DNA of 45,658 bases, taken from positions 1 to 45,658 of the forward strand of contig JAWQRN010000048.1 in NCBI GenBank assembly GCA_033557685.1, in the 5' to 3' direction. Of the stretch, positions 1 through 10,010 are shown piece by piece. The position numbers were made by a program, and so were the translations under genes. Numbering within the stretch: the stretch's first letter is position 1; each line of letters starts with the position of its first letter. The stretch comes from Sperchopsis tessellata. Its lineage: Eukaryota > Arthropoda > Insecta > Coleoptera > Hydrophilidae. The notes under the pieces are model-generated. The model was not told the DNA's origin. It made no database searches and saw only the letters and a program-made list of their open reading frames with translations.

Positions 1-217
1 CAAGCTTAACCTAACTAATGAAACGTGCTTATGGAGCTGGGTGCAAAGTAAAAAGGTGATGTATAATGCCCAGTATAAACGAAGGAACAAGCACAAGCTA
101 GAATGGTTTACACGATAACATTGTTACTACACTCGTGAAGTGTATGAGTAATAACAATCGAAGTTGTGAAAAGTAAGTTAGTTAAGTGAAGTGTTTATAA
201 GTGTTAATCGAAGTTAA

Positions 218-691
218 GTGAACGTGTACATCATAAAAATTAACAGCATTTGCAGAAGAAACATAATAAGACTGAAACAATTTCTTCGGAATCTATGTCA
301 AGTTGCATTAGACGATTTAATAGAAGAGTTGCTAGAAAAATGTATCTGGACAAGACCGTGGATTTTAAGAAGGAACGAACGTAGAACGTTTGCATTGCTT
401 TTAGAAGAACTTCGCTATGGATATCTAGGCGAGTACAAGAGTATTCTGCAAATAACGCCAGATATTTTTTATATTCTGCCTAGTCTTGTGACACCAAAAA
501 TACAACGAATGCATACCATAATGATAGAGGCCTTACCAGCAAGAGTAAAACAGATCACTTTAGATTTTCTTTCGTCTGGCATCAGTTACAGGAGGATCAG
601 TCACTTTTACCGTGTTTCAAGATCTGCAATATCTAAATTTGAACCTGAAGTATGTGTCAAAATCTACAAGGCATTAAAAGAAAACATTAAG
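218..691 (+). pseudogene. Harbinger transposase, 5' exon
   Basis: An open frame of 158 codons runs from the ATG at 218 to a splice donor at 692 (AAG|GTTTGT). It resembles the N-terminal half of HARBI1-type transposases: a helical region, then a helix-turn-helix-like stretch around residues 120-145 (YRRISHFYRVSRSAISKF) followed by PEVCVKIYKALKENIK. In the family this part precedes the DDE nuclease and helps bind DNA. The junction to the exon at 5314 is phase 0 and gives the continuation expected for the family (ENIK to IPTNAEEW). The frame continues past the donor to 751 without family-like residues, which supports splicing there. Confidence 0.75.
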
Positions 692-880
692 GTTTGTATT
701 AACTGTATATTTTTATTTATTACGAAAATTATGCATTGCGAAATGCTGTAATAATAGAATTTTCGGAAAGATCGAAATTTATCTCATTAAGTGGATTTTG
801 TTGGTGAGAATTATCTTGATATTCGGTTGTTGACAAAATTGAGTCCTCTGATGGAAGTGGCGTTAGTACAGTATTAACTG

Positions 881-976
881 TCATGTTCGAGTCTGAAGAG
901 TTGTGTTCTCATAATTTAAATCTTGCAATCGACAACGAGATAATATAGCATTGATTTGATGCTGAGCCAAAATAAC
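881..976 (-). pseudogene. Harbinger accessory protein, C-terminal piece
   Basis: Read on the minus strand from 976, the frame gives VILAQHQINAILSRCRLQ and ends at a TGA at 881-883. This is the usual tail of MADF/BESS-type accessory proteins of Harbinger elements, which help the transposase bind DNA and enter the nucleus. It continues the frame interrupted at 5002 once the BEL/Pao insertion is removed. The join at the flanking CTGTG repeat stays in frame. Confidence 0.65.
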
Positions 977-981
977 CTGTG

Positions 982-1256
982 AATTGTTGCTTCTTCAACG
1001 GAGTGGACTGTGGGGCTCTGGTTGGTATGTAAGCGTAACGTTAATAAATAAAAATAGAATCATTTTCTGCGAAGGTGTTTACTTGTCGAAGGTTATAGTG
1101 GAAGAGAGCGATATCTTGTTTACAGATAACATCGGCTCCCAGAGGAGACCTGTTATCAGGGTTACCAACACAATTCTGGTGTCAAACATATCAACGACAA
1201 ATTAACTAAAGCTTAACTATAAATTATATAAACATGAACTATAAATTATTTGAACA
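982..1256 (-). repeat. 3' LTR of the BEL/Pao element
   Basis: Its right-hand part (1104-1256) is a near-identical direct copy of 4848-4994, apart from a 6-bp insertion and a few substitutions. On the minus strand it opens with TGTTCAAATAA. It is preceded by a purine-rich run (minus strand of 1257-1272, AAGGTGGGAG) that would serve as the polypurine tract. The inner limit is firm; the outer limit is inferred from the candidate target duplication and the accessory-protein frame. Confidence 0.65.
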
Positions 1257-1777
1257 TAAACTCCCACCTTGAACAACTGAAGGGGTTCAACAGAATTACA
1301 TGTACAATAATAAATTTAAAATGACAATTTTACATCAATGATGTTTAGATTATAATAATAATTACAGTGAATGATTAATAAACGAATATCAATACATTAA
1401 ATTATCAATCAAAATTGCAGAAAAAAATATATACACAAAAAACATATATACACAAAAAACATATATACACGTAGACATAAATCAAAAATATAATGTAAAA
1501 TAAATGTAGCGTAGAAATGTAAAGTTCATGATAACATGGCAAATGAAAATTTTACTACACAAATTTCTACACAACAGTAATTTATGACATTATTACCAGT
1601 AATGAAATAAAATTCACTGAATCAAATTAACTATTAAACAAAATGGTTTTGAATGCACTTGCATCACTAATTGTCTGGATGAAAATACTTAATCGACTAG
1701 TGTATCCGGTAATGATAACTGCTCGCTTCATAATTCCTTTTTGGGTTTTTACACTAGCCACTCGCACTTGATTATCA

Positions 1778-2451
1778 TCACCAGGCTGAAGCTGGGTGAC
1801 TTTCTAAATGCCATTTGGATGATGGCAGATTATCTTGTTTGATGAGCACTAGTGTGCCTATGACCAGTGTTGCAGTAGGGTGCTTCCATTTGTAGCGTAC
1901 TTGAAGTTGAGTCAAATACTCCTTTGACGAACGTTGCCATAAACCTTGATTTAATTGTTGCAACAGTTGGAATCTTGATAGCCTAAACATTGGAATTTTA
2001 AATATCTTTGGATCCGGGACACTAATTAGTGGTTTACCAATCAAAAAATGGGACTGAGAGGTTCAAAATTTTCAGGGTCGGAACATAAAGGATACAGTGG
2101 ACGGGAGTTCAATATTGCTTCAATTTGCACTAAGATGGTGTGAAACTCCTCATATGTTAATATTGTGTCTTAAATTGTTCTACTAAGATGAAATTTTACC
2201 GATTTAACACCTGCTTCCCATAGGCCTCCAAAATGAGGTGAATTGGGCGGAATAAAATGCCATGGTATATTTTCATTTATAAAATATTGTGCTTTATCTT
2301 TATTGTCTTTAATTAAAAGCTCATAAAGTATTGTAAAATCTTTCTTTGTACCATTATCAGAGTACATGTGTGTAGGCTTGCCTCGTCTTGCTGTGAAGCG
2401 CCGTAAGGCAGCTATAAAGGAATCTTTTGTGAAATCGGTAACTAATACCAA
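1778..2451 (-). pseudogene. BEL/Pao integrase, core and C-terminal parts
   Basis: The piece at 2451-2170 shows integrase core features: VTDFTKDSFIAALRRF, then YSDNGTKKDF with the second catalytic Asp, then PHFGGLWEAGVKSVK with the catalytic Glu. The piece at 2044-1778 shows LIGKP-type and LWQRSSKEYLTQLQ motifs of the C-terminal part, then GTLVLIKQDNLPSSKW. About 125 bp between the two are out of frame and carry stops. In the family this enzyme inserts the cDNA into the host chromosome. The upstream zinc-binding HHCC region is not clear. Confidence 0.8.
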
Positions 2452-2603
2452 ATGAACTGCTTTGGTAGCAAAGCAAACAAATATGCAAATGTAGGCTTCA
2501 AAATCAATTTTACTCTATTAATTAATTTAGCTAGCAGTAAAGCACTGCATAACTCCAGTCTCGGTGTTGTTAATGTTTTTAATAGAGCTACTTTTGTTTT
2601 AGC

Positions 2604-2858
2604 TCACAATAATGATACTTGTACTTTTCCAAGACTATCAATGTTTTTAACATAGACACCTGCACCATATGCATTGTTAGATGCATCGCAAAAACCATAT
2701 ATTTCTATGTTTATTGCTTCGTTGCATATGCAATGTCTCTTAATATCTAATTTATTTAAAATTGGGAGATTGTCTCTAAAATGAACCCACCCCTGTTCCA
2801 ATTCATTGGGAATAATATCATCCCAACCTAATTTTAAAGTCCATAATTTTTGGATCAT
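2604..2858 (-). pseudogene. BEL/Pao RNase H-like segment
   Basis: The frame contains WDDIIPNELEQGWVHF followed by IYGFCDASNNAYGAGVYV, the Pao connection and the start of the RNase H fold (FCDAS with its metal-binding Asp). The family enzyme degrades the RNA strand of the RNA/DNA hybrid. It lies between the reverse transcriptase and integrase pieces, as in BEL/Pao pol. Stops separate it from both. Confidence 0.75.
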
Positions 2859-2901
2859 TATTTTTACTAGGATTACGCAAGGACTTACTAAACCAAGGGA
2901 G

Positions 2902-3728
2902 TCAAAAATATTTGCGATTTCTGATAAAATTGTTTTCTTGAAAATGTTTTTCTCTAATACAATACGTTAGACTGTCTGGTTTGGATTTCCACATAATATC
3001 TAAAGTTTTTGTATTTTCATTATCTCCTAAAGATATCCTGGGATTATTCAATATCCATTTCCATAGTGGAAAACACCCTGAATTTAAAATTGCCGAGATT
3101 TCTTCACAGATTTTAATTGCCTCGACTTCTGAATCAAACCCTGTGATCAGATCATCAACGTAAAAATCCTTAAGAATGACTGATGAGGATTGTGGAAAAT
3201 TTTGTTTTGATTCAAATGCAAATTGATGCAGACATCTAATTGCCAAATAGGGGGCTGAAGCAGTTCCGTATGTGACTGTATTTAATGTAAACATAGAATT
3301 TCTTTATTCGGATCATCTCGCCATAAAATTTGCTGCAGATGCCTGTCTTTAGGATTTATTTCTATCTGCCAGTACATTTTTGCTATATCAGCAGAAAGTA
3401 CATATTTCTATTTCCTAAAACGCAAATAGGTGGGCCTATGAATTGCAAGTCATTCAGTGACCATCCTGATTCAGACAAAAACAACCCTTACTTTTGTCGT
3501 TAAACTATCTTGTTTGACAACTGCATGATGAGGTAGTATAAAACGGTTTGATGAACTGTTGATCTTTGAATCACTAATGGGCATATGACCCATATCTCTA
3601 TATTCATTAATAACATTTATATATTGTTCACGTGAAGATTTATTTAAATTTAATTTATATTCTAATTGTAGAAAATGCTTCATAGCCATTTTCTCAGTGT
3701 TACCTAAACAAGATTCCTGATGTTTCAA
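2902..3728 (-). pseudogene. BEL/Pao reverse transcriptase, frameshifted
   Basis: The minus-strand pieces read RFILPHHAVVKQDS, then SADIAKMYWQIEI (3400-3300), then TVTYGTASAPYLAIRCLHQF and FYVDDLITG. YVDD carries the two catalytic aspartates of the palm. The pieces lie in at least two frames, with a shift near 3297 just before the TYGTASAP motif. The family enzyme copies the element RNA into cDNA. The motif order and wording are typical of BEL/Pao rather than Gypsy or Copia. Confidence 0.85.
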
Positions 3729-3851
3729 TGGAATTTTAACAACAAATCTACCATCCGAGTTTCTAGTAACATTATCTATGAAATGCTTTTCAACTATTTC
3801 ATCATCATGAGATGTTGAGAGCAGATTATTTTCCTGAATTTCCCAGAACAG

Positions 3852-4772
3852 CTATAATTGGTTACTAAAATCTATATTTTTAGAAAAATTACAGTGACTT
3901 TTTCCCAAATGGCCATTTAGTTTCCCTGAAACCACCCATCCAAGAGTTGTATTTTGTAATACTGGCATATTTTTTCCAAGACTCAATTTCTCTTGTTTTA
4001 AGAGATTCCAAAAAATACCCGCACCCAATAACACATCAATATCTTTGGTTTTATTGAACAGAGGATCTGCTAAATTAATACCATCTGGTATATTCCATGA
4101 GGTAGTATCTAAGTTGCATGATGGTAATCTTTATGTGATTTTAGGTATAACTAAACAAGAAATTTGTTCTGAAAAATCTCCTAGGTTAGACTTAATACTT
4201 AAGTCACATTTTCGATTTAGATGTGAAGCTGTTTTATTTATACCAATAATTGATATATTAGTATCTTGTTGTTTAAGACCTAGGTTTTTGCATAATTTAG
4301 AGGATATAAAATTGGATTGGGATCCACTATCTAAAAGCGCCCTACATGTGTGAACTTTTCCCTTAGAATCTGATATAGTGACTTGAGCTGTTGATAACAG
4401 TACATGATAATTTTGTGTAATTGCATGGTTAGCTTGAGTGGTATTAACAATATTGTCTAAGTGAAGCAGTTTGTTGTGATTTCGTTTACATTTTTTCCAA
4501 GAAGTTTTTGAATTACACTTATTTGTGGTGTGGCCTAAACATAAACATCGTTTACATAATTTTAACTCATTGACTTTGTCATTTCTTTCTTGAATGCTTA
4601 AATTTAGAAACTCTTCGCATTTGTAAATTGTGTATGCATTTTTGCACAGAAAACACTTCACTGTTAAAGTCACTAACGAGACCTGTCTTGAAACATCTCT
4701 TTGCCCTTTTGATTTAATTTTGATTTCAATTGTACCTAATAAATCTGCCTTATCTTTTAAAAATGTTCTCAT
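3852..4772 (-). pseudogene. BEL/Pao gag C-terminus and aspartic protease (DUF1758-like)
   Basis: The longest frame (4772-4131) starts with Cys-rich stretches (CFLCKNAYTIYKCEEFL, CKRCLCLGHTTNKC), the zinc-knuckle-like part at the gag/pol boundary. It continues into ALLDSGSQSNFISSKLCKNLGL-type protease sequence, with DSG as the active site. A second piece (4034-3852) reads LLGAGIFWNLLKQEKLSLGK and TTLGWVVSGKL, the end of the DUF1758 protease region. The protease processes the element's polyprotein. A break lies between about 4130 and 4034. Confidence 0.8.
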
Positions 4773-4847
4773 ATCTTGTAGGGAAGGAAAATCATTACTA
4801 CCTTTGTATCTTTCCCATTCCTTTGCTGTATAGCTATTCTGTGAGAC

Positions 4848-4996
4848 GAGAGCAATATCTTGTTTACAAATAACATCGGCTCCCAGAGGAGACCTGTTAT
4901 CAGGGTTACCAACACAATTCTGGTGGCAAACATATCAAATTAACTAAAGCTTAACTATAAATTATATAAACATGAACTATAAATTATTTGAACAGT
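4848..4996 (-). repeat. 5' LTR of the BEL/Pao element, truncated
   Basis: This is the second copy of the direct repeat found at 1104-1256. It keeps only the start of the LTR in the element's own direction; about 120 bp of the 3' part present in the other copy are missing, probably lost in the same deletion that removed gag. The outer edge abuts the accessory-protein frame at 5002. Confidence 0.65.
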
Positions 4997-5001
4997 CTGT
5001 G

Positions 5002-5284
5002 TATTAGATAACTGTTTTAGTTGACTTGCTACAAATTTTCCAAATATGTCATGCTCAGGCATTCTTTTTCTTTTCGGAGTTGGCGCCGCTGACACTAACT
5101 TATTAACAGAAGTAGATGTGAAGGGCTTTTTATTAGCAGATGAAAATGTAGATGGCTGTGCTAACAAATTTTCTGAATCTGCAATATCTTCAATGTAATC
5201 AATATTGTCTTCATTGTTGTCAATATTGTCTTCGCTGTTGTCTGGCAGTTTATCGATTGTTTCTAATTCTAATTTAAAATACAA
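5002..5284 (-). pseudogene. Harbinger accessory protein, BESS-motif piece
   Basis: The minus-strand frame has an acidic, Asn-rich start, a basic stretch TPKRKRMPEHD that may act as a nuclear localisation signal, and DIFGKFVASQLKQLSNTQ. That last part matches the BESS pattern (D-x-x-FG-x-x-VA-x-x-L-x-x-L). In this transposon group such proteins partner the transposase. The frame is broken at 5001 by the BEL/Pao insertion and resumes at 976. No N-terminal MADF domain was found upstream, where the antisense transposase exon lies, so its first exon, if any, must be farther away. Confidence 0.65.
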
Positions 5285-5313
5285 TTACAATTTACTAATA
5301 TTTTTTTTTACAG

Positions 5314-6040
5314 ATCCCAACTAATGCCGAAGAATGGGCGGAAATAGAAAATGGATTTAAAAGCAGATGGACCTTTACATTATGCTACGGTGCCATTTTT
5401 GGAAAACACATACAAATTATAACTTCTGACAACAGTGGAAGTATATATTTTAAATATAAAAAAGTATTCAGTATTGTTCTTATGGAAATAAAAGATGATG
5501 ACTACTGCTTCTGTTATATTGATGTAGGTGCCTGTTGAATGGCATCAGATGGAAGTGTGTTTAGAAATTGCTCCATATATAACAATCTAGAGAATAATCT
5601 TTTACCAAATTGCGGAAGGTTTGTTACTGATGCCGCATTTCCATTAAAACCATATATCATGAAACCTTATCCAGGTGACAATTTAACATTGGCACAGAAA
5701 TTTTTCAATTATCGACTATTCATAGCCAGACGCATAGTAGAAAATGCGGAATATTAGCTAGCCGATTTCGTGTATTTCAAAAATCTATTACAACTGATGT
5801 GGATACAGTGAATAACATTTTATTAGCAGCATGTACTTTGCATAATTGGTTAAGAAAAGAAAAACGAAACACTTATTAAGATATTGAAGCAAGAACTATT
5901 ATTTTGGTTCTTGGAGAACAGAAACTACGGGCTTAGCAAATTTATGTCGACAAGGAAGTAACCATCCATCGATTTCAGAAGTCCAGAAAAGGGAAACCAT
6001 GAAAAACTATTTTAACAACGAGGGTGTGGTGCCTTGGTAA
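5314..6040 (+). pseudogene. Harbinger transposase, 3' exon with DDE nuclease remnants
   Basis: A polypyrimidine tract and CAG end at 5313. The exon then reads IPTNAEEWAEIENGFKSRW and continues through MASDGSVFRN, VTDAAFPLKPYIMKPYPG, FNYRLFIARRIVENA, TLHNWLRKEKR and a tail ending NYFNNEGVVPW at the stop at 6038. This is the HARBI1 catalytic domain. It is dead: the first catalytic Asp is replaced (YGAIFGKH where the family has GALDGKH), TGA interrupts at 5536, and there are frameshifts near 5748 and 5880. Confidence 0.85.
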
Positions 6041-7875
6041 GCAAGAATGATTCATTGAAATTCATCTCATAATAGTTGTTAGTAAAATTTATATGTGACT
6101 AGAACTGATCAGTATCAAAGAGAATACTTAATAAAACAAAAAACAAAACTAAAAATAGAAAAACAAATAATTCTTGGTTTGAATATAAGTTAATAACAAA
6201 TTAATTAGTTGTCAGTAAAATGTGACTAAAAACATAGTCATCAGTCTTAAGGAGAATATCTCATAAAATAATTAAGATTAAAGTATTGCCTAAATCATAA
6301 ATACCTCATTTTCACAAATATGGCAAATAAATAGTATGTAATCACTTCTCACGTTCTCAATGTGTGTTCCGTTACAACATCAAATTTCGAATAATCAAAT
6401 AAATAAATTGATAAAACAATGATTGATAATAAAACAGTATCAGTGTAGCCATATAATTAAAAGAAAATATCACTAAAATTACATTATTTATACGAAAAAC
6501 AAATTTATCGTGCCAATACCTATACAACCTATCCTATGGTAAAGTATATACTTAATATAGTATTATAAATAAATATAGTAGAGTAGTATAATAAGTAGAT
6601 TTAAGTAGTAATACATTCTAAGTAATTAATAAATGAATGAAAGTAACTTATCATGTTTTTCTTTTCATTAGAACATTTTTTATAAAATTTTTGACAACAT
6701 TTGACAATAAGTCTCTACTGTACACTAGCCGATCTTGTACTAGCTTTGCCATCCACACGAAGATAGTACACAAAGCTAGGATAGTAAATTCAATGGGTGC
6801 TACTATCTTGCTAGTCGCTCAAAAAATAGAACACCATCCTATTCAACTATCTTGTCTTCACTAGCTTGCTAGCTTAAAAACGAAACTAGCTCTGTCAACA
6901 CAAATCAAAAATTACTATCTTATTAACACTACTTGCTATCTTAGCTTGAAAAACTAGCCTCGTATATACCGGGCATTGCCTCTATGCAGTTTGTAAGGTG
7001 TCTTTGAATATATTCAACATGACTAGTTTTTATCATAAAATTATTACTTTTATACCACCTCAAGCTATTTGTATGAACTTGAATCTTTCAAGAAATCTTT
7101 GCATCGGGGTATAATCTTTAGTTTAGAAAGTCACTTTTTGTTAGACCATTTTTGTATAATGTTAGCTTTGTTTATAATAACACTTTGAAGAGGATACAGT
7201 TGCTCACTCTCCACTCAGTTAAAAGATATATCTGCTGGCTGGAAACTAATATAAACTATAGTTTCCCTCGTGATTCAAATTATTTCAACTAGTGACAAGT
7301 TGGACAATCTAGGTGGTAAAGTATCTTCAAATTTCCTGAAAGATAACTGTGTGTTGAATTTTCTTCTAGCCGATGTTTTGTTTTATAATTTGTGCTTAAA
7401 ATGGTATAAAGGTATAAGAATTAAAATCTGATATACTGGTCTGCAACTACGAAAGTTTGGGAAAAGCTGAGCAAACGACATGTTCAAACTTTACAAAAAT
7501 GGTTCACATATGCTGGTTATATTGTACCAGCATATAGAGAAAAGAGCTATAAATTAATGGATTGAAAATTAATCATGACTTAAAACATTCTGAAACATTG
7601 TTAACGAATAATAACCTAAGATAAAATGGCATTCATAATTTCCAAACAGAAGCATTAAAAAATTAAGGCAATAAATTTAAAACACAATGTGAAAAAGTAG
7701 ACGAACTTTATAAAGTGAAATATTAAAAATGTAGATAGATAGCCAGCTGTACAGGAAGAGATATGTGAAACATATAGAAGCAAAGTTATACCAATAGATG
7801 GTAGGAGGCAAGGAAGATGTGCTAAATCATGATTTCAATATTAAATTACCACCTGGGTTTGTACTTGTCCTATAT
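6041..7875. other. No gene recognised
   Basis: AT-rich sequence without a supported coding region. At 6720-6960 short CTAGC and CTATCTT words recur many times in both orientations, possibly the degraded right end of the Harbinger element or a small non-autonomous element. No clean terminal repeats could be drawn. Confidence 0.4.
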
Positions 7876-8351
7876 TGTTAGAAAATATTGCCACCTTGAG
7901 ATCCGAAATCGAGTCAGCAACAGTGCTTAACAAAATTCGGAGAATCTAGTTTTGCACACCTGCGTTTACAGGTGGCCAAATTTCTTAGAATTTCGTATGC
8001 GGCCATCTGGTCGAAATTCCGTTAAAAAACAAAAGAAAAAATAACGGTTTACGACTGCAAACCAGCCAACTGCTATAAAAGTAACGGGCATCCGTTGAGA
8101 AAACTGTTCACAAGTGATTTCCTTACAAGTCAGTACAGAAGAAATGCTCCGGTGATTTAATGAAATATTAAATGTAATTAGTTAGTCTTTGAAAATAAAA
8201 TGTTAGTTAATGTACTGAATAAGTGTTTGTAAATAAAATATTAGCTTAATGTTAGTGTTAAATGTGTAAATAAATCTGTAAATAACTGATACTAAATAAA
8301 AAAAGTATTATTTGACGAATAGTTTAAATTGAACCCAGTAAAATCGTAACA
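7876..8351 (+). repeat. Probable solo LTR, Gypsy-like
   Basis: The 476-bp segment starts TGTTA and ends TAACA, the short inverted ends expected of an LTR. ATAT stands directly on both sides (7872-7875 and 8352-8355), a candidate 4-bp target duplication as made by Gypsy elements. A TATA box candidate (CTATAAAAG near 8074) is followed by several AATAAA signals. No coding part of an LTR element adjoins it. The ATAT repeat is weak evidence in AT-rich DNA. Confidence 0.5.
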
Positions 8352-8929
8352 ATATAAAAAATAATTGCATTTAAACTTTAGACTAGTGAGTCAAAATCAT
8401 ATATTATCGAAAAACATAAAAATGTACCTCTAGTTGTGGGAATTGAAATTAACATTTCCACCAAACAGTACAGTAATTTACCATAGGTACTGAAGAACAT
8501 AAATAATTATAAGTACTATATGATATAAATTACGATACTATTAATATGATTGCAACAATTTCAGTATTTAGTACTAAATATCCTTTCAAGAACATGGAAT
8601 GAATTATTTCTTGTCTTATCTGGGTTTTTAGAGAATATTCATACATTTTTTTTTGTTAAAGGAGAGTATAGTTAGTCATATTTTTATAATAGGTACATTA
8701 TTGACTTTGGAAATATTCTGCAGGTCTGAGGTTTATATTGCCGAAGGATATAACTATAAAGATGATATTTTGATTATACTATCCTGTCTAATATATCACT
8801 TAAATTGCATTAAGAGTTAGAAAATAATATGGGTACAATTATTGAATGGCTTATTATAAAAACAAAGTACTTACAATTCAGAAGAAATGAAAACAGATTA
8901 TACTGCTAAGTAGCGTACAGATTTGACAA

Positions 8930-10010
8930 AGTCACAATTGAGGGGCAGTTATTTTGATGTCTGCTGCGAGAAAAATCATAACAAGGCTGTTGCTAGCAAG
9001 AATGAAGGAAGAGTTTGCTAAATTCTAAAACAGAACCATGCAGGATTTAGTCCTCGTAGATCCTGTATTGTCCAGATATGCACCCTTCGAATAATTTTGG
9101 ACCTGGTACTGAAAGCCCAGGGAAGGCTTTTCCTGAATTTTGTAAGACTTCAGAGGGCGTTTGATACGATAGATAGGGAAAAGATGTGGATCATTGTGGA
9201 GAGTTATGGAATACCTCATAAATTCTTGAGAATGATAAATGTATTATACGAAAACTACACAGTGGAGATTGAACATGCTTCTCCTGATAGTCATTGACTG
9301 GATAATATGGAATACTGCTGACAATCTTACTCGAATAGCTTTTGATCCATTTCATAAGTTGGAAGACTTGGAGATTGTGGATGATGCATGCCTTTTAACC
9401 GAAACAGAACATCATTTGCAGTGAAAAACAAATAGTCTGCCATGTAATGGTGGTAAATTGAAGGAAAAAGAGTGAAATATGTATAAAGGAAAAAGCGGTT
9501 GAAGAGGTGGGTAAGATCTGCTTCCTGGGCAGTGTCCTGATCAGAAAAAGTGGATAAAGGGAGGATGTGAGAAGAAGAATTAGTAATGCACAGAATTCCT
9601 TTAACATGTTGAAAAGCATATGGTCATCAAGACACCTTATCAGGGGAGAAGATAGGGGATGCATAAGGAAGGTGCAGGTGTTAATAAATGTTTAAGGTGA
9701 ATATATAACATCTTTTGGCAGGAACTGACTGAGATGGCAGTGAGACGAAGAAAATGGTAATGGATTGAACACACAGTTAGCAGGCCTCATAACAGTTTAA
9801 CTACACAAGCCCTGGGTTATAATCTTTTGGGTAGAAGAAGGATAGGATGACGTGCGGATACATGGAAAAGGGGTTAACATTCAAATACAACAGCGGTAAT
9901 GTCATGGGGAGAGATCAAAGTGGCAGCGAGGGATAAAGTTGAGCGAAAAGGATTGACGGATGTGTGTTTTGGTGAGTGAGCCGAGCTCTACCATTTTACT
10001 TTACAAATTC
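8930..10010 (+). pseudogene. Non-LTR retrotransposon (RTE-like LINE) reverse transcriptase, decayed
   Basis: Scattered plus-strand frames give RRAFDTIDREKMW and ESYGIPHKF near 9150-9230, VLYENYTVE, then VDDACLLTETEHHLQ near 9380 (a relic of the YADD catalytic box), ISNAQNSFNMLKSIWSSRHL and a C-terminal tail. The order is that of a LINE reverse transcriptase of the type common in insect genomes. At least six frame changes and stops are present. No ORF1 or endonuclease was seen upstream, so it is probably 5' truncated, as LINE copies often are. Confidence 0.75.

Larger units (their letters stand above)
982..4996 (-). mobile_element. BEL/Pao LTR retrotransposon, degenerate, gag mostly deleted
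   Basis: Fragments in the order protease, reverse transcriptase, RNase H, integrase run down the minus strand, the domain order of BEL/Pao. A directly repeated block of about 150 bp sits at both ends (1104-1256 and 4848-4994). CTGTG lies just outside each end (977-981 and 4997-5001), a candidate 5-bp target duplication, the length usual for BEL/Pao. The gap between the truncated 5' LTR and the first recognisable coding sequence is under 100 bp, so most of gag and part of the 5' LTR are gone. Several frameshifts and stops make it non-autonomous. Confidence 0.85.
218..6040 (+). mobile_element. PIF/Harbinger DNA transposon, broken, host of a BEL/Pao insertion
   Basis: The transposase lies on the plus strand in two exons (218-691 and 5314-6040). 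An antisense accessory protein with a BESS-like motif lies between them, in the apparent transposase intron. That accessory frame is itself split by a BEL/Pao retrotransposon at 982-4996. Removing the insertion leaves an intron of about 0.6 kb. I could not identify terminal inverted repeats, so the limits given are coding limits only; the true left end may be outside the window. Stops and frameshifts show the element is dead. Confidence 0.8.

Noticed and set aside
984..1205. Plus-strand 73-codon frame
   Set aside because: It lies within the LTR of the BEL/Pao element and encodes nothing recognisable.
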